From Hymenobacter jeollabukensis (lineage in GTDB: Bacteria > Bacteroidota > Bacteroidia > Cytophagales > Hymenobacteraceae), in NCBI RefSeq assembly GCF_005771675.1, contig NZ_VAJM01000002.1, positions 558,001-622,000 on the forward strand: a stretch of 64,000 nt of DNA. The letters run 5' to 3'. This document shows positions 1 through 7,826 of this stretch, piece after piece. Position numbers and translations under genes: made by a program. The notes beneath the pieces were generated by a model, which was not told where the DNA came from, searched no databases, and saw only the letters and a list, made by a program, of their open reading frames with translations. Each line of letters starts with the position of its first letter. The first letter of the stretch is position 1.

Positions 1-1
1 C

Positions 2-202
2 TACGTGTTTGTGGTGGAAGACAAAGGCGGCAAGAAAGTAGCCGCCAAGCGCGTGGTGCAGACCGGCGCCACCTACAACGGCCGCACCGAAATTACCGGC
101 GGCCTGAAGGCCAACGACCAGGTCATTTCGGCCGGCTACCAGAACCTCAACGAGGGCCAGACGGTGTCCCTCGCCGGCGCAGCCGGGCAAGCAGGCGCCT
201 AG
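2..202 (+). CDS. RND efflux periplasmic adaptor (membrane fusion protein), C-terminal end only
   Basis: The last 66 codons of a gene that begins before the window, ending at TAG 200-202. The residues ([19 protein letters not shown], then [20 protein letters not shown]) match the C-terminal membrane-proximal domain of HlyD/AcrA-type adaptors, which typically ends with a 'G L..GD.VV..G' turn. These adaptors link an inner-membrane RND pump to an outer-membrane channel. The RND pump starts 80 bp downstream on the same strand, so adaptor and pump are probably one operon, with any TolC-like channel upstream. The tail is short and Ala/Gly-rich. The family call rests on this fragment plus context. 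Confidence 0.8.
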   Translation, partial: YVFVVEDKGGKKVAAKRVVQTGATYNGRTEITGGLKANDQVISAGYQNLNEGQTVSLAGAAGQAGA

Positions 203-282
203 CGCAAGGACCAGCGCGGCGGGCCCCTAACCCGGCCCGCCGCGCGGCCTGACACGTCACCCATCCTAGCTTCCGACTCCCC

Positions 283-3200
283 ATGCAGGATATCGAAAAA
301 GAGTTTGGACCCACCAGTTGGTCCATTAATAACAAGACCAGCATTTACATCATCACGCTCCTGTTGTGCGTGGCGGGTATCTTCTCCTACATCAAGCTGG
401 GCAAGGAGAAATTCCCGGACATCGTCATTCCGCGCATCATCGTGGCCACGGTGTACCCCGGCACCTCGCCGACGGACATAGAAAACCTGGTGACGCGCCA
501 GCTTGAGAAGGAAATCAAGTCGGTGAACGGGGTGAAGAAAATCAGCTCCACCTCCAACCAGGACTATTGCATCGTGGACGTGGAGTTCAACTCCGGCGTG
601 GACGTGCAATACGCCAAGCAGCTCATCAAGGACGCCGTCGACAAGGCCGGCAACGAGCTGCCGAACGATTTGCCGACGCCGCCCACCGTGCAGGAAGTGA
701 ACCTGTCGGAGCTGCCTATCATGCAGATCAACCTGGCCGGCAACCTGCCCGCCTCGCAGCTGAAGAAGCTGGCCGACGACTTCCAGGATAAGATCGAGGC
801 CCTGCCCGAAATTACCCGCGTCGACATTATCGGCGCCCTGGAGCAGCAGGTAAACGTGGACGTGGACCTCTACAAGCTCCGCGCCGCCCGCCTGGGCTTC
901 GGCGACATCGAAGGCGCCATTGCCCGCGAGAACATCACGATTTCGGGCGGTTCGGTGGACGTGGGTGACCAGAAGCGCGCGGTGCGCGTGGCCGGTCAGT
1001 ACGTCAACGCCGCCGACATTGCCAACATCCAGGTGAAGAACCTCTCCGGCTCGGCCGTGCGCCTCGGTGACATTGCCACCGTGGAGGACGCCTTCAAGGA
1101 CCGCGAATCGTACGCCCGCCTCGACGGCAAGCCCTCGATTACGCTGAACGTGATTAAGCGCCAGGGCGAAAACCTCATCGACGCGTCGGACAAGATCAAG
1201 CAAATTGTCGACGACTCGAAGAAGAGCCTGTCCAGCGACCTGCGCGTGACCATCACCGGCGACACCTCGAACGACACCCGCGTCACGCTGCACGACCTCA
1301 TCAACACCATCGTCATCGGCTTTATCCTCGTGACGGTGATTCTGATGTTCTTCATGGGCACCACCAACGCCCTGTTCGTGGGCCTCTCGGTGCCGCTGTC
1401 GATGTTCCTGGCCTTCGTGGTGCTGCCCATGTTCGGCTTCGCGCTGAACATGATTGTGCTCTTCGCCTTCCTGCTGGCCCTGGGTATCGTGGTCGATGAC
1501 GCCATCGTGGTTATCGAAAACACCCACCGCCTGCTGCACGAGCACCCGAACCTGACCACCGCCCAGGCCGCCAAGTTTGCCGCCGGCGAGGTATTCGTGC
1601 CGGTACTGGCCGGTACGCTGACCACCGTGGCCCCCTTCGTGCCGCTGATGTTCTGGCCAGGCATCGTGGGTAGTTTCATGTTCTACCTACCAGTGACGTT
1701 GATTCTGACCTTGATGTCCTCGCTCATCGTGGCCTTCATCATGAACCCGGTGTTTGCCGTGTCGTTCATGGAGCGCGAAGACCACCACGCCGAGGACAAG
1801 AAGCCCGCGCTGACCAAGATGTTCCTCATCGTGACGGGCGTGATGCTGCTGATTGCGCTGATTGGCTACCTGGCCGGTTCGTTCTTCGTCGGCAACCTGT
1901 TCGTCTTCCTGATTGTCTTCGCCCTGCTCGACAAGTTCGTGTTCGTGCACATGATTGCCTGGTTCCAGACCAAGGCCCTGCCGCGCTTCATGGACGGCTA
2001 CGCCAGCCTGGTACGCTGGGCCATCAACCACCCGGCGCTGGTCATGATTGGGGTGTTCGTGCTGTTCATCGGCTCGTTCGTGGCCGTGGGCATGCGCGGC
2101 CCCAAGGTGGACTTCTTCCCCAAGGGTGACCCGAAATTCGTGTACACCTACCTGAAGATGCCGGTGGGTACCCGCGTGGAGGTTACCGACTCGGTGGCTC
2201 ACGAGCTGGAGCGCCGCATCTACGGCGTCATCGGCACCAAAAACCCCGACGTGGAATCGGTCATCACCAACGTGGCCATCGGTGCCGGCGACCCGGGCGA
2301 GGCTACGGCTTCGGGGGTGTCGCAGTCGCACCTGGCCAAGGTGGCCGTGGCGTTCAAGGAGCTGAGCGAGCGGGAAGGCCCGAGCACCCGCACCTACATG
2401 GACAAAATCCGCGAGGCCGTGAAAGGCATTCCCGGCACCGAAATTTCGGTGGACCAGGAGTCGAGCGGCCCGCCCACGGGTAAGGAAATTGCCATTGAAG
2501 TAGCCGGCGACGACTACCCGAAACTGGCCGCCCTCTCGAAGGACGTGATTCGCTACATCAACTCGAAGAACATCGGCGGCATCGAGCAGCTGCGCTCCAA
2601 CCTGGAAGACCGTAACCCCGAAATTGCCGTCAACATCGACCGCACCCGCGCCAACCGCGAGGGCATCAGCACGGCCCAGATCGGCATGGAAGTGCGCACG
2701 GCCATCTACGGCTACGAGGCCAGCAAATTCAAGACCGCCGACGACGAGTACCCGATTCAAGTGCGCTACGCCAAGCCCTACCGCGAAGACGTGGACGCCA
2801 TCCTGAACTCGCCGCTGACCTTCCGCGACGCCACCGGCCAGATGCGCCAGGTGCCGATTTCGTCGGTTGCCGATGTGAAATACAGCACGACCTACGGCGG
2901 CATCAAGCGCAAGGACGTGAAGCGCGTCATCACCATCTCCTCGAACGTGCTGTCGGGCTTCACCGGCCCCGACGTGGTGCGCAACATCCAGACGGCGCTG
3001 AAAGCCTACCCGACGCCCCCCGGCTACGTCATCAAGATGGGTGGCGCCCAGGAAGACCAGAAGGAAACCTCCGACTTCCTGCCGGTGGCCGGCCTCGGCG
3101 CCCTGGCCCTGATTTTCCTGATCCTGGTGGTGCAGTTCAACTCGTTCAGCAAGCCGGTTATCATCCTTTCGGAAGTGCTGTTCTCCATTGCCGGCGTGTT

Positions 3201-3714
3201 CTGGGGCCTGGCCATTACGGGCATGAACATCAGCATCGTGATGACGGGTGTGGGCATCATCGCCCTAGCAGGTATCGTGGTGAAAAACGGGATTCTGCTG
3301 GTCGAATTCACCGACATCCTGCGCAGCCAGGGCATGTCGCTGCGGGAAGCCATCGTACTGGCTGGTCGCACCCGCCTGAACCCGGTAATCCTGACGGCCA
3401 CGGCCGCTACGCTGGGCCTCATCCCGCTGGCCATCGGCCTGAACGTGGACTTCTACGAGCTGTTCGCCTCGGGCCACCCCAACTTCTTTATCGGCGGTGA
3501 GTCGGTGGTGTTCTGGGGTCCGCTGGCCTGGACCATCATCTTCGGCCTGGTCTTCGCCACCCTGATTACCCTGGTGGTAGTGCCGGTGATGTACCTGCTG
3601 AGCGAGACGCTGAAAGGCAAGGTGACGGGCAAAGACCCGGACGCCAACGTGCAGCCGGTCGTCGATGAAGAAGAGGTATCGGCCGCCACTCCCCCGGTAT
3701 TCGCCGAATACTAA
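283..3714 (+). CDS. RND (AcrB/HAE1-type) efflux pump, inner-membrane permease
   Basis: A 1143-residue proton-driven exporter, slightly longer than classic AcrB-type pumps. One transmembrane helix lies at about residues 20-40, followed by a periplasmic porter domain starting with the family hallmark FPDIVIPRIIVATVYPG. Helices 2-6 follow, then a second porter domain and helices 8-12. The proton-relay residues are present: Asp405-Asp406 in GIVVDDAIVVIEN and Lys1001 in GIVVKNGILLVEF. The adaptor tail directly upstream supports a tripartite efflux system. The stretch after helix 6 (about 500-590) holds extra hydrophobic segments. The substrate cannot be deduced. The start ATG at 283 gives a complete N-terminus. 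Confidence 0.95.
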   Translation: MQDIEKEFGPTSWSINNKTSIYIITLLLCVAGIFSYIKLGKEKFPDIVIPRIIVATVYPGTSPTDIENLVTRQLEKEIKSVNGVKKISSTSNQDYCIVDVEFNSGVDVQYAKQLIKDAVDKAGNELPNDLPTPPTVQEVNLSELPIMQINLAGNLPASQLKKLADDFQDKIEALPEITRVDIIGALEQQVNVDVDLYKLRAARLGFGDIEGAIARENITISGGSVDVGDQKRAVRVAGQYVNAADIANIQVKNLSGSAVRLGDIATVEDAFKDRESYARLDGKPSITLNVIKRQGENLIDASDKIKQIVDDSKKSLSSDLRVTITGDTSNDTRVTLHDLINTIVIGFILVTVILMFFMGTTNALFVGLSVPLSMFLAFVVLPMFGFALNMIVLFAFLLALGIVVDDAIVVIENTHRLLHEHPNLTTAQAAKFAAGEVFVPVLAGTLTTVAPFVPLMFWPGIVGSFMFYLPVTLILTLMSSLIVAFIMNPVFAVSFMEREDHHAEDKKPALTKMFLIVTGVMLLIALIGYLAGSFFVGNLFVFLIVFALLDKFVFVHMIAWFQTKALPRFMDGYASLVRWAINHPALVMIGVFVLFIGSFVAVGMRGPKVDFFPKGDPKFVYTYLKMPVGTRVEVTDSVAHELERRIYGVIGTKNPDVESVITNVAIGAGDPGEATASGVSQSHLAKVAVAFKELSEREGPSTRTYMDKIREAVKGIPGTEISVDQESSGPPTGKEIAIEVAGDDYPKLAALSKDVIRYINSKNIGGIEQLRSNLEDRNPEIAVNIDRTRANREGISTAQIGMEVRTAIYGYEASKFKTADDEYPIQVRYAKPYREDVDAILNSPLTFRDATGQMRQVPISSVADVKYSTTYGGIKRKDVKRVITISSNVLSGFTGPDVVRNIQTALKAYPTPPGYVIKMGGAQEDQKETSDFLPVAGLGALALIFLILVVQFNSFSKPVIILSEVLFSIAGVFWGLAITGMNISIVMTGVGIIALAGIVVKNGILLVEFTDILRSQGMSLREAIVLAGRTRLNPVILTATAATLGLIPLAIGLNVDFYELFASGHPNFFIGGESVVFWGPLAWTIIFGLVFATLITLVVVPVMYLLSETLKGKVTGKDPDANVQPVVDEEEVSAATPPVFAEY

Positions 3715-3730
3715 GCCTGACGTCATACAA

Positions 3731-3778
3731 GCCCGGCGGTGGTGGCGCGTTCTAAGCCCACTCGCCCCACCGCCGGGC
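3731..3778 (+). terminator. Hairpin after the RND pump gene
   Basis: A perfect 12-bp inverted repeat (3731-3742 against 3767-3778, GCCCGGCGGTGG type) lies 16 bp after the pump stop codon. There is no run of T after it, so it is either a weak terminator or an mRNA 3'-end stabilising hairpin. Confidence 0.5.
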
Positions 3779-3924
3779 AATTCGGGGGCCTGCGCTGAAC
3801 CCCGCAAAAATCAGATGCAACCTTTTGCGCCTGGGCCGACTCAGACCTACGGCCGCCGGCCGTGCGCTGACAGCCTGCAGGCGTTATTTCTCCCATTTTC
3901 CGTTCACCCGTCGTTTCAACAGCC

Positions 3925-4200
3925 ATGTTAACCCGAACGACTACCATCCCCGGCAGCTCCAACATCGAACAGCAGGTGCTCCGCATCATCAGCAAGCGCA
4001 AGGCTATTAAGCCCACCCGCCTGCGTGTTTCCAGCAACCTGAGCCGCGAGCTGGGCTTTGATACCGTCGACGTGGTCGACATCATTCTGGAGCTCGAGCG
4101 CCGCTTCAAAATCACCATTCCCGACGAGGTGCCCCTGCACACCGTGCGCGACTTTGTGCGCTACGTGGCTTCGCACCTGGGTGGCTCCAAAGCCCGCTAA
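3925..4200 (+). CDS. Acyl-carrier-protein-like protein with Thr at the phosphopantetheine position
   Basis: A 91-residue protein with the four-helix ACP pattern. The segment LGFDTVDVVDIILELERRF followed by ITIPDE aligns with helix II and the following loop of acyl carrier proteins (family consensus LGaDSLDxVELVMxLEexF, then IPDE). The serine that normally carries 4'-phosphopantetheine is Thr47 (codon ACC at 4063-4065), so the site reads DTV rather than DSL. Either the protein is not modified in the usual way, or Thr is used, which would be unusual. It sits alone between the efflux operon and a converging DUF1232 gene, with no fatty-acid or polyketide genes nearby. A basic N-terminal extension (residues 1-30) precedes the fold. 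Confidence 0.75.
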   Translation: MLTRTTTIPGSSNIEQQVLRIISKRKAIKPTRLRVSSNLSRELGFDTVDVVDIILELERRFKITIPDEVPLHTVRDFVRYVASHLGGSKAR

Positions 4201-4248
4201 GCAGCGTCAACGCCAAGAACACTCTCACCACCTGCTCTGAAAAACATC

Positions 4249-4286
4249 AACGGCCCGCTTCTCTCCACGGAGGGAAGCGGGCCGTT
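4249..4286. terminator. Bidirectional terminator between converging genes
   Basis: A 13-bp perfect inverted repeat (4249-4261 against 4274-4286) with a 12-nt loop lies between the ACP-like gene (plus) and the DUF1232 gene (minus). Reading the minus strand, a T-rich stretch (GATGTTTTTC) follows the hairpin, so it is most convincing for the minus-strand gene. Confidence 0.75.
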
Positions 4287-4312
4287 GGCGTTTGGAATAA
4301 GCTGGAGACGGG

Positions 4313-5107
4313 CTAGCGCACGTTGCCGCCGGTGTCGCCACCGCGCAGGGCGCTGTCTTTCGGGTCGCGGCTGCCGGCGGTGCTGGCGGCGGCCACGTTG
4401 GGGTTGGGCTGGTTGCCGACTTCCGGGTGGTGCTTGGCGTGAGCGGCCGGGCTGGCCTCATCGGAAGCCGCCGAATTGGCCGGGTCGGGGCTGGAGCCGC
4501 CGGGCAGGTCGGCCGCGCCGGCCCGCTTGGCCGATTCATCCGACTCCACAAACGAGCCGCTGGTCACGCTGTGCTCCGCCTTTTCCACCGGCGACTCGGT
4601 AATGGCACCCAGACGGCGCGTTACCGGCCCTTTCTTGGCCGACTCCGGCGCCGCCTCGAACCGCTCGCTGGGCACGGCAATGGGGTGCGGGCGCGACTTT
4701 TCCCACTCCGCAAACTTGTCCATCTCGGTCTTCAGGGTGCTCGTGAACCAAGCCATCAGCGCCACGTCGTCGAGCAAGCCGACCACCGGAATGAAGTCGG
4801 GCACTAGGTCAATAGGGGAGAGGAAGTAGATGAGCACGGCCACGGCGGCCATTACCGTAGGCGTGGGCACGCCGGTGTACTCGCCCGAGGCGGCGTACCG
4901 CACCAAGCGGAACAGCGTCTGCAGGCTTTCCCAGGCTTCGTGGGCAATGTGGCCGACGTCCTTCTTGGCGCTGGCTTTCTGGTAGGCGTCGTTGAGCAGC
5001 TGCTTGATGCGCAGCGGCTGCTTGAGGTAGCTTTCGGCCTTGCTCAGAAAGCCCTTAAAAAGCGGCGACGACGCAATTCGTTCGCCGTCGGGAGTGGATG
5101 TAGCCAT
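4313..5107 (-). CDS. DUF1232 (YkvA-type) protein
   Basis: 264 residues. The centre (about 85-135) carries the DUF1232 signature: a hydrophobic helix followed by LSPIDLVPDFIPVVGLLDD. The family is a small membrane-associated domain of unknown role. The N-terminal about 80 residues are helical and charged. The C-terminal half, from about residue 150, is low-complexity (Ala/Ser/Pro/Asp-rich) and probably disordered. The gene is monocistronic between a terminator at its 3' end and the terminator of the upstream NlpC/P60 gene. The start ATG at 5107 precedes a plausible N-terminus. The function is not known. Confidence 0.85.
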   Translation of the reverse strand: MATSTPDGERIASSPLFKGFLSKAESYLKQPLRIKQLLNDAYQKASAKKDVGHIAHEAWESLQTLFRLVRYAASGEYTGVPTPTVMAAVAVLIYFLSPIDLVPDFIPVVGLLDDVALMAWFTSTLKTEMDKFAEWEKSRPHPIAVPSERFEAAPESAKKGPVTRRLGAITESPVEKAEHSVTSGSFVESDESAKRAGAADLPGGSSPDPANSAASDEASPAAHAKHHPEVGNQPNPNVAAASTAGSRDPKDSALRGGDTGGNVR

Positions 5108-5229
5108 GGTATGGAAAGAGTTGAGAGAACAGACAAAAGCCCGCCGCCGAAGCAGCCGGCGGCTGCCGTGCTATACTGTTTCGCGCCAAAATAGTTATCG
5201 GGCGCTATTTCCACCGGACTACAAACAAA

Positions 5230-5256
5230 AAGCCCCGGCTCAGGGAGCAGGGGCTT
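5230..5256 (-). terminator. Rho-independent terminator of the NlpC/P60 gene
   Basis: Stem AAGCCCC (5230-5236) pairs with GGGGCTT (5250-5256). On the minus strand it is followed directly by a run of T (5226-5230). It lies 22 bp past the stop codon of the gene at 5278-5862. Confidence 0.75.
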
Positions 5257-5277
5257 CGCAGAACAGGCTGTTGAGAG

Positions 5278-5862
5278 CTATTCGACGTTGACGCGGCCAG
5301 CCGCGTAGAAATTGCGGTGGTAGTAGGGCTGCTCCAGCGAGCTGACCATCACGCCGCCGTTGGTGGCCGAGTGGGCGAACTTGCCGTCTTTCAGGTAGAT
5401 GCCCACGTGGTAGATGGGCTGGCCCGGGCCGCGGCGGAAGAACACCAGGTCACCGGTCTTCATTTCGGTTTTGGCCACGTGCTGCACGTTGTTGAACATG
5501 GAGCGGGAGCTGTGCACCAGGCTGATGCCGTACACCTCTTTAAAGACGCGGGTCACGAAGCCCGAGCAGTCGGTGCCGCTCTTGCTGTTGGAGCCGAAGC
5601 GGTAGGGGGTGCCCAGCCACTCGGTGATGGTGCGCAGCAGCGAGGCGTTGTCCTCGTAGTCGGCGCGGATGCCGAGGGCCTGCGAGTAGTAACCGACGTT
5701 CAGCGAGTCGCGGAAATCGTCGCTGCCACCTTCGGGCAGGGCGAAGAGCGAAGCTTCGGCCATGGCCGGCGAACCGGCCGGGCGGGTATTAGGAGCGTAA
5801 TCGAAGAAAAAAGAAAGGGCCAGTGAAACAGCGGCGAGGCAACACAAAAAGGTATTCTTCAT
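5278..5862 (-). CDS. NlpC/P60 (C40) peptidoglycan hydrolase, exported
   Basis: 194 residues from the ATG at 5862. I chose this over an upstream in-frame start because it begins directly before a signal peptide (MKNTF, then a hydrophobic stretch to about residue 20). The catalytic domain spans about 75-190. The nucleophile is Cys99 in GTDCSGFV, with His152 in YHVGIYL and His164 in FAHSAT, the usual C40 triad. Such enzymes cut the D-Glu to diamino-acid bond in peptidoglycan stem peptides, so a role in cell-wall turnover in the periplasm is expected. There is no SH3 or LysM targeting domain. It is transcribed alone and ends at a clear terminator. Confidence 0.9.
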   Translation of the reverse strand: MKNTFLCCLAAVSLALSFFFDYAPNTRPAGSPAMAEASLFALPEGGSDDFRDSLNVGYYSQALGIRADYEDNASLLRTITEWLGTPYRFGSNSKSGTDCSGFVTRVFKEVYGISLVHSSRSMFNNVQHVAKTEMKTGDLVFFRRGPGQPIYHVGIYLKDGKFAHSATNGGVMVSSLEQPYYHRNFYAAGRVNVE

Positions 5863-6169
5863 TGTCCGTCGTGTGGGTAGTGGATCCGCTCCCAAGCGGC
5901 GGTCCGGGAGGACCGGGTGGCGTACTTTTCTTCTCTAGAAGATGCCGTTGGAGAAAGTGAAAAAAGAGGTTTTTTTCAATCGATTCGGAAAGATTCTATC
6001 CGGGCCGATAGGGTAAAGCTAGCCGCGGACCCGTTGCAGTCCAAGCTTTCGGCTGAAAAAAGGCGAATATTCTTGCTTATATTCAATCTTGTGGTAGAAT
6101 AGTATTGCTGAGGTTGCCAACCTTCGGCTACTCATTGCGTATCCTCTTGTTTTTCAATCAGCTCGTACG
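5863..6169. other. Intergenic region between divergent genes (307 bp)
   Basis: This stretch separates the NlpC/P60 gene (minus) from the HExxH gene (plus) and must hold both promoters. It turns AT-rich from about 5950 onwards. I found only imperfect matches to TAnnTTTG, for example TAGTATTG near 6098, and a short AGGTTGCCAACCT palindrome near 6112. I see no open frame with coding character. Confidence 0.5.
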
Positions 6170-6568
6170 GTGGAGCTTCCCCACATTGTCGAAAACTCGC
6201 CTTTGGCGCGCCTGGCCCGCCTGAAACTCGGGCAGGGCAACGTGGCCATGGTGCTGGGCAAAACCATTCACCTGAGCGGCGTCACGCGCGAACAGTTTTT
6301 GCGGGAGCCCTCGTGGGTGGCGCACGAGATGTGCCACATCCGGCAGGTGCAGGAACGCGGCGTGCTGCGGTTTCTGTGGGAGTACCTGGTAGAGTCGGCG
6401 CGGGTGGGCTACTACGCCAACCGTTTCGAGGTGGAAGCCCGCGAGGCGGGCAAGCGCGACGCGGCCACTTACGCGGCCCTGCTGCAGGTGCCGCTGCCCG
6501 CCGGCCCGGGACGCGGGGCGTCGGAGCAGGCCTCGGCCGGCCACAACCGCCCCGACGTGGTGGTGTAA
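6170..6568 (+). CDS. DUF4157-like HExxH putative metalloprotein
   Basis: 132 residues from a GTG start. The core AHEMCHIRQVQERG carries an HExxH zinc motif (His52, Glu53, His56). It sits in the context 'W..HE..H..Q', typical of DUF4157 and related minimal zincin domains. The segment after it (FLWEYLVESARVGYYANRFEVEAREA) gives a downstream Glu/Tyr-rich helix that could supply the third zinc ligand. The C-terminal 25 residues are polar and low-complexity. There is no signal peptide. In other bacteria this domain often occurs in contractile-injection cargo or as stand-alone genes; no such cluster is present here. Its activity is unproven. Confidence 0.7.
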   Translation: MELPHIVENSPLARLARLKLGQGNVAMVLGKTIHLSGVTREQFLREPSWVAHEMCHIRQVQERGVLRFLWEYLVESARVGYYANRFEVEAREAGKRDAATYAALLQVPLPAGPGRGASEQASAGHNRPDVVV

Positions 6569-6684
6569 GGTTGCCGGTGGCTGATCTATTGATTTGCTGT
6601 AACCTGCGGGGCGCGTTTTACGAATATGCTAGCCGACGGCCGGGCTACCCCGGCCACCTTCTGAACCCCAAAACTCCGAATACC

Positions 6685-6942
6685 ATGGCTACGCAAAACA
6701 CCCCCGATTTCAAAGGCTCTAGCAACAGCGACGTGCAAGGTCAGCAGCAACAGCAGCCTTCTTCCATCCAGGACAAAGCCAGCGGCCTGCTCAGCGGCCT
6801 GAACGGCCAGCTGAAAACCTTCGGCGACTCGGCCGCCGGCCAGCTCGGCAAGCTCAGCACCACCCAGAAAGTAGTGGGCGGTCTGGCCCTGGCAGCCGGC
6901 ATCAGCTGGCTGAGCAAGGCCATGAACAAGCGCAGCGCCTAA
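6685..6942 (+). CDS. Small hypothetical protein with Gln-rich N-terminus and hydrophobic C-terminus
   Basis: 85 residues starting at the ATG at 6685. The reading frame stays open upstream but lacks coding character there. The first 30 residues are polar and include a run of five Gln (QGQQQQQPSS). The middle predicts an amphipathic helix (SGLLSGLNGQLKTFGDSAAG), and the end has a hydrophobic segment (VVGGLALAAGISWLSKAM). The size and layout resemble small YtxH- or CsbD-like stress proteins, but I do not recognise the family. A strong terminator follows 43 bp after the stop. Confidence 0.65.
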   Translation: MATQNTPDFKGSSNSDVQGQQQQQPSSIQDKASGLLSGLNGQLKTFGDSAAGQLGKLSTTQKVVGGLALAAGISWLSKAMNKRSA

Positions 6943-6985
6943 GTCACGGCCCCCCAGCGGGCCCGAAATGCTGGTCTGAAAAACG

Positions 6986-7023
6986 CAACAAGGCCCGTCT
7001 CCGAGAGGAAACGGGCCTTGTTG
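6986..7023. terminator. Rho-independent terminator
   Basis: A 13-bp perfect stem (6986-6998 against 7011-7023; CAACAAGGCCCGT type) ends in TTGTTTG on the plus strand. It serves the small gene at 6685-6942, and on the other strand it lies just past the 3' end of the tRNA-Thr gene. Confidence 0.8.
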
Positions 7024-7027
7024 TTTG

Positions 7028-7103
7028 TGGAGCCTGCTATTGGACTCGAACCAACGACCTGCTCATTACGAATGAGCTGCTCTACCAACTGAGCTAAGCA
7101 GGC
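7028..7103 (-). tRNA. tRNA-Thr (anticodon CGT)
   Basis: The minus strand folds as a complete cloverleaf. The acceptor GCCTGCT pairs with AGCAGGC, the D arm is GCTCAGTTGGTAGAGC, the anticodon stem CTCAT/ATGAG encloses loop TCGTAA with anticodon CGT, and the T arm contains GGTTCGAGTCC. The discriminator base is T. The next three bases (7030-7028) read CCA, so the 3' CCA is encoded. With CCA it is 76 nt long. A perfect promoter -7 element lies about 40 bp upstream, and a hairpin lies directly past the 3' end. Confidence 0.95.
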
Positions 7104-7142
7104 TTCTTGTCCCGGCCGGCGCGTATGCGTCGTTCGGGGCTG

Positions 7143-7174
7143 CAAATATAAAAAGCGGTTTTCAAACGACGCAA
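7143..7174 (-). promoter_or_regulatory. Bacteroidota-type promoter for tRNA-Thr
   Basis: On the minus strand TTG (7174-7172) is separated by 21 nt from TATATTTG (7150-7143). This matches the Bacteroidota consensus TTG(17-23)TAnnTTTG exactly and points at the tRNA-Thr gene, with an expected transcription start near 7136. Confidence 0.75.
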
Positions 7175-7277
7175 CCCGGCGACTGAAAAAAATCTGCGCC
7201 CGGCCTAACCCCGGCGTGCCGGTCGCGTTTTCGATTGATACCCAACGCGGCTCCGCAGCCGCCAACATTGAGCAATT

Positions 7278-7736
7278 ATGGCTGATTCGCATTCGGATGA
7301 CCTTATTCAGTCCCTGGTCAGCGGCCTGAGCGGCTCGGTGGTACTGACGCTGGTACACCAGGCCGCCAAAGAGCTGACCCCCGACGCCCCGCGCATGGAC
7401 GTGCTGGGCGTGCGCGGCCTGCGCCAGCTGCTGGCTGCCGCCGACGCTCCGCAGCCCGGCCCCGAAACCGCCTACAACGTGACCATGGCCGGCGACCTGC
7501 TGGTTAACGGTCTCTACTACAGCCTAGTGGGCTCGGGCCCCGACGCGTGGTGGCGCGGCGCGGCCCTGGGCGTGGCGGCCGGCGTGGGCGGGGTGGTGTT
7601 GCCCGGTCCGCTCGGCTTGGGCGACGGACCCAGCAACCGCACCCCGCAAACCAAGCTGATGACCGTGGCCTGGTACACCCTAGGCGGGCTGGTGGCGGCG
7701 GGCGTGTCGCGCTGGTGGAACCGAGCGGCGAAATAG
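7278..7736 (+). CDS. Hypothetical Gly/Ala-rich membrane protein
   Basis: 152 residues with no recognised family. The N-terminal half is amphipathic and contains VVLTLVHQAAKEL and LRQLLAAADAP. The second half has two hydrophobic Gly/Ala-rich segments (about 100-118 and 133-146) that could span a membrane. The stop codon TAG (7734-7736) shares its last base with the first unit of repeat element A. The gene stands alone: the tRNA upstream is on the other strand, and the FkbM gene follows after the repeat. Confidence 0.7.
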   Translation: MADSHSDDLIQSLVSGLSGSVVLTLVHQAAKELTPDAPRMDVLGVRGLRQLLAAADAPQPGPETAYNVTMAGDLLVNGLYYSLVGSGPDAWWRGAALGVAAGVGGVVLPGPLGLGDGPSNRTPQTKLMTVAWYTLGGLVAAGVSRWWNRAAK

Positions 7737-7805
7737 TGAAATGGTGAGGTGGTGAGTTTGACGTTCGGGTAAGCTGCACACCACCTCACCACCTCACCAT
7801 TTCAC
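7736..7805. repeat. Period-8 inverted-repeat element, copy A
   Basis: The left arm is three 8-bp units (GTGAAATG, GTGAGGTG, GTGAGTTT; 7736-7759). The right arm (7777-7805) read on the minus strand is GTGAAATG, GTGAGGTG, GTGAGGTG, GTGTG. The spacer holds GTTC at 7763-7766, 11 bp after the start of the last left unit. The left edge lies inside the stop codon of the gene before it. The FkbM start codon is 21 bp past the right edge. One of six such elements in the window. Confidence 0.85.
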
Positions 7806-7826
7806 CTTTTCTACCTTTGCTCCCAC

